Origin: Acheta domesticus
Taxonomy: Eukaryota; Arthropoda; Insecta; Orthoptera; Gryllidae
Length of the DNA: 64,000 nt
NCBI GenBank assembly: GCA_031308135.1
Contig: JAHLJT010000631.1
Location: forward strand, 2,891,371 to 2,955,370
Reading direction: 5' to 3'
Shown here: piece by piece, positions 56,039 through 64,000 of the stretch
Layout of the letters: every line of letters starts with the position of its first letter
Position numbering within the stretch: the stretch's first letter is position 1
Program-made: the position numbers and the translations under genes
The notes under the pieces: generated by a model
What the model saw: the letters and a program-made list of their open reading frames with translations, nothing else
What the model was told of the DNA's origin: nothing
Database searches by the model: none

Positions 56039-56300
56039 TCGATACTGAGTGTTTCTCATCACCCTGCAGCAGCATAAGCGCCAGGGTAAACATGGCTACT
56101 CCAATACAACATGAAAAATATTTATGAATTATGAAACCGAGATATTGCAGGCTAGTATATCACTCAGCATGTCCACTTCACATCAACGCCAGTGTATTAA
56201 ACGTTTTAGCATGAACTACAACAAATAATAGAATACTGCAAAACCATGACAAAATGTACATGTTTGAGAATTTATTTGTTTACAAAGTTTTATGACTGTA
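55664..56300. repeat. Inverted duplication, 50-bp arms 0.54 kb apart
   Basis: 55664-55713 equals the reverse complement of 56251-56300 at 47 of 50 positions. Shared blocks are TACAGTCATAAAACTTTGTA and ATTCTCAAACATGTACATTTT. The left arm is an insertion into the SINE; the right arm is in ordinary flanking DNA. Confidence 0.9.
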
Positions 56301-59300
56301 TGAACTGTGTTTTGATTTCACCAATTTCACATAAACCTTTTCATGTTCATAAATTAAATATTATTACATTTCGTTTTCAATGTTTGACAATTCAAGACAT
56401 CAGTCTAAACTTCAAAAATAGTTTTTATAAATGATGGAAAATGTTAGCCACTTTCTCTGAGTGATGGCCTACAACAAAAACTATATTTTTCTGGACGTTA
56501 TTTTCCATAATTTTTCTATTGAATCTTCTACGTCATGGAAATGTTTTCACTGCCAGAATCCGAGAATCGAAAGGAAAATTTTAAACACCGTAGAAGAAAT
56601 TGCAGGATGTGAAAGTTAGGATATAAAAATGAATTAGAAAAAACAAATAGGGTGCATACAGAAATCCAATGTATGGTAAGCAATTCAAAAACAATTATAT
56701 AAATAAGTGATATTATGTAAATTAATAAACAAAAAAAGGGAAGAACACACATGTAGAGTATAACAAGTGTAAGGATGACGGAATTATATTAAGACATTTC
56801 ATTACGGGGCATTAAAAATGCTTAAAAAGTCTGAAAGGATACAATAAAACACGATTCTGAAATCAGAGTTATGAAATGACAAAAATAGGCGACGTGAAGT
56901 ACAAATAAGAGGCAAGAAAGAAGATTGGTGGAAGACAAGGAGATCAGAAACGCTACGTGACATCTCCTTGGTGCAGAGCCAGCGACTGGCACACGGAGGA
57001 GAGAGAGTTTACTATTTTCTTTTCTAGCAACAGTGACTCGGAATGAAAAGTATTTACGCCGCAGACTCTTCAACATAAACACAGAAAAATATTATCATAG
57101 ACTGCATTATAAAGTTGCTATTCATACTCTTTCGAGACGTTTCAAAATGAACTAGGAACTTTTCTTATTGTCGAAAAAAATGCTGTTCCAGAGGTAGTAA
57201 AACAAACCGCAACAAATACATCACTATTGCAGAACGATATACAATTGCAGTCTCCCGGTGATGAGTGCTACAATTGCTTTTTAACCAGTGGAACACCCCA
57301 AGAAGGGGAGGTCATGGAGCTTCAAACCCCCTCCCCCAAGACACTGATATATATTCAAAAATATAGCTTTTACTAATTTTCTGTACAAACAAATGTCCAT
57401 GTCTATCTACCTTCACACACACATATTATATCTATCTATCTGTCTATCTATCTATATATAGCGTATTAAATTTATTATGTTTCATCTCTCCCATTTTTGC
57501 AACAGTAGAAAACCTTCATGATGTTTTACTATTGTTTCTTCCCACACATGCAGCGTGGTTACGGCACGTGGTTAGTACACGAGACTCGTGAATCGAATAC
57601 ACGTGGAGCACGGAGAAACACAGGTGCGTTCAATTTAACGCCAATTCTGTCGTCACCTAAGGCTGAACAGGCGGGCAAATTTCCGCGAAAACATAGGAGG
57701 GCCCACTAATACGGGGAGGAAGAAGCTTTGAAGACTGTTCTCAACTCTGCCAGAAGGACATTTATCACATAAGGGTCAGATTTCCAAAACTGAATGTAAT
57801 TCTAAACATGTAGAAAATAAAACATTTATAAGAAATATTTTGTCTACAACGGAGTTGAAGTTTTGTTCCTTAAATATTCATACCCCGAAAGGAAGCCACA
57901 GAGACATTTCTGCAAGCTATCCCTTTTCACTGGGTTATGTCTTTTATTGAAGAATTTGCACGAAGTTATCAGCAGTCGTTAGCGCCTCTGTTCTCGGTTA
58001 CAGCAATAGGATCTGACGGAGCGTGAACTGGACTTGAACTTTACAAGGGAGTTCCTCTCCTCTCTGACAAAGAGTTCTTGATATTTTGCTTCTCTTTGAG
58101 CTCACAGGGGTCGTGTAAACGAGGTGCTCGTGAACTCGATTCTCACACGCTAAGGCCGAGGGGGGTTATGGTAGTATCGTTTCACAAAAGCAAATCCGTC
58201 GACGCAGCAGCAGCAGCAGCATTGGCAGAGGTCCATTCCCTCAAAAGTTGTGTCGGGTAGGTAAAGAGTTCAAATATTTAAATAATAAATTAGCAAAAGA
58301 CTTACAATTGTCGATGTAAGTTATGTTTGGCCACATACTAAGTGATTTAAAATGAGACGCGCATGAATTGAATACAGTGCACGTAAATTGCAAATGAACT
58401 GAGAATTAGTTCGGAATAAAACACGTTTTATGGTTAACTTTAGGCATCTGATTGTGACTATGTACAGGCAAAGCGCCCTAACCCCTGATAATTTTGAAAG
58501 GAGGCCTTAAAGTCTTACGTAATAAAACATTTTATTTCCGTAAAAAATCCCTGATTACTTCCCGTTTTGCTTTATCGCCTTACGATGTTCATCTTAGGAA
58601 GGGAAATTAGAGGGAAGGGAAGAGAATTTTCGCCAGAAAAACTCTAATTTTTACCTGACAATTGGTGGAATCGTAACTCGACATTTGCAGAAGAGGCTTC
58701 CTAAATAATCTCGGATTTCTGTAAACGATTCAATATAAAATCAATTGTAATTATTAGTTATATAATTATAGTTATAATTAATTATAAAGTTATAATTTAT
58801 GAATTTACTAATAAAATGTAAAAACCAAATATATAATTTAAAGGAAAAAGATAATTTAAATAATTTTAATGAAGACACATTTAAAATAAACATGTTGCCA
58901 TTGCCATGCATATTTATAGTGTTGTTATTCTTTATGATTTACCACCAGCCCCGAGGACTGAATAAAAATATTCCGAAAAGTCGGCAAACTGAATGTTTTA
59001 ATGTACTCCGAAGAAATACCGTAATCTCTATCTCCAATTACTACCGCATCGTCGTAAATTTACGATGGATTATCTTGATGAATTATCTTAGCAAGAAACG
59101 TTTTGATTACGATTTTAACGTAAAAGAATGTACTATGAGGCTTTCGACGTTATGTCGGGCGTGGTACAATTCAGCACAAGTGGAGCAATCGATCAGGCTT
59201 ACTAGTAATTAGGCAAGTTAGAATCGCGATTGGACCTCGGGACATGGGCCTCGCGGCCGACTGGGCGCTCCGCGGGACTTTCCTTCACAGCAATGTCACA

Positions 59301-59302
59301 AG
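56301..59302. other. AT-rich stretch, no gene seen
   Basis: 3 kb with no accepted gene. Contains a TCTA microsatellite (57431-57456) and a tRNA-arm-like palindrome near 57576. 58799-59212 has a 137-codon frame of AT-rich composition without a recognised domain. Confidence 0.35.
57431..57456. repeat. (TCTA)n microsatellite
   Basis: About six TCTA units with one TGTC interruption. Confidence 0.9.
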
Positions 59303-59526
59303 CACTGGCGGATCCAGGGGGTGGGAGTAGGCATGGGGGTCATGGCCCCCTCCCAAAAGGCCTAGAGGTTTTATTTATCTTATTTTATTTAAAAAAAGAT
59401 GTAAATATTGATGTTTGAATTATTTAAATAATATTGTGGACTATCATCCACAGTACATAAATAGTATACAATACAATAAAAAATAAGTTTATTATTTAAC
59501 AAAAGTCTAGGCTGAATCCTCTCCTG
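59303..59526 (+). mobile_element. hAT-like MITE family J, plus-strand copy
   Basis: Starts CACTGGCGGATCCAGGGGG and ends GCTGAATCCTCTCCTG. Interior AAAAGGCCTAGAGGTTTTAT and TTATTTAACAAAAG align with 5347-5616. Flanking 8-mers GTCACAAG and GTCGCGAT match at only 5 of 8. Confidence 0.65.
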
Positions 59527-59544
59527 GTCGCGATTGAGTGACCA

Positions 59545-59706
59545 GTGATCACTAGAGCCCAGAAGTGCCCGTGTTTACTTCACCTAAAATAGGCAGACAA
59601 AAAGGCATTTATTCTGGCTAAAATGGGGATGTAAAAAGAAACGAAAACAATGCAAAATGATCGTTAAAATGATTTGCAAAATCACATTCGGGCTCTAGTG
59701 ATCACA
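59545..59706. mobile_element. Short inverted-repeat element family N
   Basis: GTGATCACTAGAGCCCAGAA at the left is answered by GGGCTCTAGTGATCAC at the right. If the true terminus is CTAGAGCCC, both sides carry the 6-mer TGATCA as a TSD. AT-rich interior. Confidence 0.55.
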
Positions 59707-59903
59707 ATATGCAGCCAAATTTTGTTTCTTATCAGGAGCGGCACAAGAAACGATTGGAAATACTAGGAATGTCCAAGATAGAGCTGTTGATAAAAAAAGA
59801 ATCAAGCAAAACAAGAGAGCTTAGCAAACACCTACTACTAACCCCATAAATTCCTCATCAGTAGGCCAGGGTATGAAGAGCATTAGTGGTAAGCAAGAAA
59901 CTA

Positions 59904-60123
59904 GTCGCGATTTTCCTAACTCTCCTTGTAAAGCCCCTATGGCCACGATAGAATATCACACGGCATTTCGCGTCTTTCTCAGTCATGTCGCTAGAAGTCG
60001 CATGATCGCAAGCACTGCTTGATACGCTCGCGATCATGCGATATCTAGCCGCGCGACTGAGAAAGACGCGAAATACCGTGACATATTCCATCTTGATGAG
60101 AGACCTTGAGAGGCAAATCGTAG
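59904..60123. mobile_element. TATA-type snapback MITE, family E copy 2
   Basis: About 220 bp. Arms share CGATTTTCCTAACTCT-type ends, GGAATATGTCACGGTATTTC and GCGTCTTTCTCAGTC in inverted order, with a GCGATCATGCGATAT centre. TATA follows the right end; the left target is worn. Confidence 0.75.
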
Positions 60124-60188
60124 TATACGGTCCGGCGCGGTGGCTGGGGAAGGCAGAGTTGGGACCCAGCGGGAACAAAAGTCCACAA

Positions 60189-60704
60189 CAGGGGTCCTCA
60201 CACTAAGGCCCGCGGGCCACATGCGGCCCGCCAAGGACATTAATACGGCCCGCCGGGTTTTTATGGTTCAAAGAATTTTTTTCTTAAAATCCTCATATTT
60301 TTTATTATGTGTTGGGGTGTCTCGGGATGGCAAAAAAATCGATGGTTTTAAATCAACAAGTTAGTTGATTTAATTTTACTTCCTTTTAAATATTCTATTT
60401 GTTCCCGTTTTGATTCTTCACTTCAAAATAAGATATATGCAGTGTGTATAAGAATTTGTTCATAGTTTTTGTTTTTACTATACTGCGATTTTTCTAACTC
60501 TGCCTCTCAAGGCCTGTCTTCACGATGGAATATGTCACGGTACCTCGAGTCTTTCTCAGTCATGCTGCTAGATATCGCATGATCGCGACCGTAGGGGCTT
60601 GAGAGACAGAGTCAGAAAAATCGCACTATATAATCCGGCCCTCCGACGGCCTGAGGGACGGTGAACTCCCCCCCCCCCCCGTTTAAAAAGTCTGAGGGCC
60701 CCTG
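60189..60704 (+). mobile_element. hAT (Charlie-like) relic with nested MITE
   Basis: Left end CAGGGGTCCTCACACTAAGG leads into GCCCGCGGGCCACATGCGGC, a signature seen at ends of many animal hAT elements. The complement of the right end is CAGGGGCCCTCAGACTTTTT. Flanks GTCCACAA (60181-60188) and GTCTACGA (60705-60712) match at 6 of 8. No transposase frame. A family E MITE is inserted at 60483-60626. Confidence 0.85.
60483..60626. mobile_element. TATA-flanked snapback MITE, family E copy 3
   Basis: 144 bp. Left CTGCGATTTTTCTAACTCTG and complement of right GTGCGATTTTTCTGACTCTG, flanked on both sides by TATA (60479-60482 and 60627-60630). Internal GGCCTGTCTTCACGATGG core is shared with the 18-kb copy; this copy has lost much of the second core arm. 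Confidence 0.85.
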
Positions 60705-61190
60705 GTCTACGAGATGCCGGGCGGATGGACAAGGGAATGAGGGAAGGCGCGGGTCGGAGGTGAAGCGCGATTCGACGAAGGACGGCGCAGGGGAGCCTGC
60801 GGTCCGGCGGCGCCGCGGCGGCGGAAGGGCGTTGGACCCAAAGGGGACATGACTCAGCGAGATGTCGGGTGGAGCGACAAGGGAAAGGTTGGAAGAGGCG
60901 AAATGCGACGCACGAAGGACTGCGCCAGTGGTCTGAAGGCACCGGCGCACCGGCGCGCCGCGGCGGCGGGAGGCGGAGTGGGACTCACAATCAGAGCAGC
61001 GGTGTCTGCGCGGCACCGGGCAGATCGGGAAGGAAATGAGGGAAAGGGGCGGGGCGGGGCGAGGTGCCGTGGAGCTGATGTGCGACGTGCCGGACGGACT
61101 GCGCCAAGAAAGCGGCGGGCGAAAGGCAGCGGCAGAGAAATGCAGGGTTGGACACAGCGGGGGTGGAGTCTGCGGGGTGCACGGAGCCGA
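60705..61190. other. GC-rich island
   Basis: CpG-dense purine-rich block with GGCGGGGCGGGG near 61050 and GGCGCCGCGGCGGCG near 60809. Long frames on both strands (154 codons plus, 204 codons minus) are low-complexity. Confidence 0.5.
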
Positions 61191-64000
61191 TGCCATTGTC
61201 CTCAGCGTAACCATAACCATAACCAATGCTTCAAGTCAAGTGAATCTTGTAAAATGTATTGTTATAAAAAGATGAAACAGGTCTTACAAATATTTTTAAT
61301 TATTGTCGAATAAATAAATAAACAAACGAATAAATAAATACAAAAATGCAAAATAAATTTGTTCTCAGATAATGTAAAAGAAGCTTAAAAGAATGGCCGT
61401 GTTGTATTGCTGAAATACCCGATATTTGGGAAATTGCATTTGTTCAAAAAATATTTTTGGCGTCTTCCAAGAACAATAATATTGAAGATTTCCCGCCCCC
61501 TAATGAAATCTGTTCTTTAAGGACAGATCCTGAAATAATATTAAGTACTGTTTTGCGAAAACGCAATTTTTAAACATAAAGAATGGCTTAAAAGAATGGC
61601 CCTGGTCTCACTTTCATTGAACTCGGAATTTTAAAAAATTGTATGTTTAGAAATAATGCTTGAAAGAATGTGATATTGTAGCACCACTTGTTTTGAAGGA
61701 AGCCGAATCGGCACTGCGATTATGAGAATGAGATGGTTAGATATGCCACGGGCGAGAGCGTTTGAACCGTTGGGGTGAGTGTAAGCAGACCAATCTGCAA
61801 TAAAGAAGCATGCATTATTAATAGGTATTTACTGAAGTAATGGTTAAAAATAGGCGAATTTAGTCACTCTTTCAATTATGCCCAGGTAATAATTATACAT
61901 TCTGATGATATACTACTCATATGAATATGAAATCATAAACAATTGAAGTGAATTAATGGCCGCACCCAACAACGGCTATGATTTATTAACGTTCAGTGCT
62001 GCGGAGGACGATGGGAGTTAAGAGAGAAGCAAACGAACCAACTAGCGGTGCTACAACAGCGGTAATCTTGATCACTAGAGGTCGGATTTTGATGACCTAA
62101 AACATTGCCAAAAATGATCAATAAAATGCACTTAAAATGTTTTCAAACGCTCTAAAAACAAAGAAAAAGTATATAAAAAATTGATCAAAACCACTTCAGA
62201 TGAACAACTCACGCTATTGGATATGTTACTGATGTAATTGAGACGTCTTCCTTTCGTTCAAGTGAACTCCTCTTGCTAACTTTTGATTTGGACTGTTCTA
62301 TAAAGAAAATATCTCCGTTTATCTATCGCAAAATCAGCCGAACTGACAATGTGCGTCGATAGGCGTCACAGGAATCTTAGATTACACAGTACTCAAAACG
62401 GCTGGCACCCGTGAGTTGAAGAAATTGAATAGGCTACTCAGGAATTCTGTGGTGAACATCTATTGCATCTCGTAAATATTGTTTGAAGAAAGTACTATTA
62501 AAGTGATATTAAAATCGATGAACTTAGCGAAAAATGCATTAAAAATAACGGAAAAAAGGTAAAAAATGACTTACTTATTCGAATTCCACGAAAAAAGAAA
62601 AAAAAGACATAGAAAAGTGGGTCATTTCTTTTTAACATTACATAAAATGAATTTCTATACTGAACGGCTTTGTTCTACAGTGAAAAGGAAACTACTACAT
62701 TTCATTAAAAACGCTCCCTAATGATAACAGTCAGGCAATAAAACGATCTTGCATCTTTTATTCTATTAACTGTTCGGCCATGACTTGAGAAATTCTTAAC
62801 CAAAGAGAGCGCAGAGCGCAAAGGATTCGGAAAATAATAGCCTTTTTTATTTTAAATATTTAAATAAAAATTCCTTTCTGCATAAGAATTCATTCTATAA
62901 TTCTCTATTCTTACAAAAGTAAAAAAAAAAACTATCCAAGCTTGGATTGAAACCCAAAGTTAGCGAATGACAAGTTACGTCGCTAATCCCGAAGCTATCT
63001 TCGGATAATGTTATCTTTCCATTTATAACACTACAATGGATTCTTAATGTTGTGGTCCATCTAAGATATAATTAAAATTGCGCAAAACGTACTAGTATTC
63101 TGGTAATTGTGTACCTGAAATGATGTAAAGATCTAATACATTAGCAATTCTTCTTGAGCATTTGGTTCATAAGTAAAAAATATTTAGCTTGCCGTTCATT
63201 ATTCTCCTAAAATCCATAGCCCTGAGGAAATAACAATTAAGTTCAAAAATGTTGGTCGTGGATTTTATAAAATTAGGATTACAATGTTGAGGAATCGATT
63301 ACATTAAGAAACAAATATCTAGCTTCAATATTAAAAGGAGTCGAGTAGCTTCGAAAAAATTGTGCTTTTAATGACATACAGACAAACGAAGAAAAACACA
63401 TTTTGATATCTAGGACCCCCAAACGTGCATTTTGACTGTACTACTAATAGGAGAAGACTCTTACTAGGTAGAAGACGTAAAGTAAAAAGCACTTTTTGCT
63501 AGATGACTCCAATGATCAAAGTATCGACAGTTGTGAAACGATTAAGCTTCTGTTTGATTGAAAATTTCAAAACACGTTCATTTGTAGTAAAAGCGCTGAA
63601 GAAAGGAATAATTGGCGCATCACCATAAATCAGCATTCAGTACCTTTCTAAATGCAATTGCACAATTACTAAATTCTCTGACGAATACCGTTCTAAAAAT
63701 TCAGTGCAAGTAAAGAGACAGTGTGATAAATATAACTGCCAGTGAGAAAGTTGTGTCCTTGTCCAACGTTAAATATAGAAAGAATAAGCCCGTAAAGCCG
63801 GAAGTCCAAGCAGTGTCAACTGGAATATTTGCAACAATGCAGAGCAAGTTGGGGGAGGGCCAATGGACACATGTCCAAGAGCCCAGCCGTTCGATGCGAA
63901 AGCAATGAAAACAATAGCATGTGTTTCGATTTTCTGACAGCCCCGCTTGGGAGAGAGGCTTGGCATGGCGCGCGGGGGTGGGATGGGGCGAGGTGGGCGT
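61191..64000. other. AT-rich stretch, no gene seen
   Basis: GCTTAAAAGAATGGCC is duplicated at 61383 and 61586. TTGATCACTAGAGGTCGG near 62068 may be one end of a second family N element. The last 60 bases turn GC-rich and may be the start of another island. Otherwise no supported feature. Confidence 0.4.

Noticed and set aside
57548..57650. tRNA-like SINE head near CGTGGTTAGTACACGAG
   Set aside because: One arm-like palindrome and a weak B-box word, but spacing and A box do not fit.
58799..59212. 137-codon plus frame as a gene
   Set aside because: Starts in AT-repeat DNA, rich in Asn/Lys/Ile, with no recognised motif.
60612..61313. Frames of 154 and 204 codons over the 61-kb island
   Set aside because: Low-complexity Arg/Ala/Pro strings in a CpG-rich block.

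Overview
The window reads as non-coding, repeat-dense nuclear DNA of an animal, most likely an arthropod and plausibly an insect with a large genome. The evidence is indirect. There is no prokaryotic gene organisation and no long reading frame outside low-complexity DNA. There are tRNA-derived SINEs with polymerase III A and B boxes, a Jockey-like LINE reverse transcriptase relic, a Ty3/gypsy integrase relic, many short inverted-repeat transposons with recognisable target-site duplications (TSDs), and eukaryote-style splice signals. I could not fix the species. I found no complete protein-coding gene. Four short stretches are offered only as low-confidence exon candidates (8046-8212 +, 21591-21826 +, 40658-40857 -, 52489-52747 +).

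Layout. 1-10 kb: copy 1 of repeat family A, a SINE, a hAT-type element with an 8-bp TSD (3579-4141), a palindromic MITE with TAA TSD (4559-4701), a pair of direct repeats, diverged AT-rich repeats, and a dense cluster of TCACTGAT-type motifs. 10-20 kb: a hAT MITE, a 55-bp minisatellite with a 216-bp four-monomer higher-order repeat (13217-14022), a 2000-bp element bounded by a perfect 12-bp direct repeat (14914-16913), a TATA-flanked snapback MITE, a SINE split by another inverted-repeat insertion, and the LINE relic. 20-32 kb: a hAT-type element with a nested MITE, the gypsy relic, the inverted second copy of family A, further SINE copies and a small hAT element. 32-48 kb: GC- and G-rich islands, two more SINE-like families, another hAT-type element carrying a LINE 3' fragment, and a largely repeat-free stretch around 40.7-41.5 kb. 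48-64 kb: more SINEs, three more TATA-type snapback elements, one nested inside a hAT relic, and a SINE carrying a short inverted copy of sequence 0.6 kb away.

How the parts relate. Much of the identifiable sequence is dispersed repeats that inserted one into another, so relative ages can be read in several places: MITE into hAT at 22 kb and 60.5 kb, inverted-repeat element into SINE at 19 kb, LINE fragment into hAT at 36.7 kb. Between them are AT-rich stretches with no visible feature and about 15 sharply GC-rich islands of 0.1-0.9 kb. Some islands share the 9-mer CAGATGGCG and GGGGCGG-type tracts. They are the best places to look for promoters or conserved regulatory DNA, but nothing in the sequence alone proves that role.
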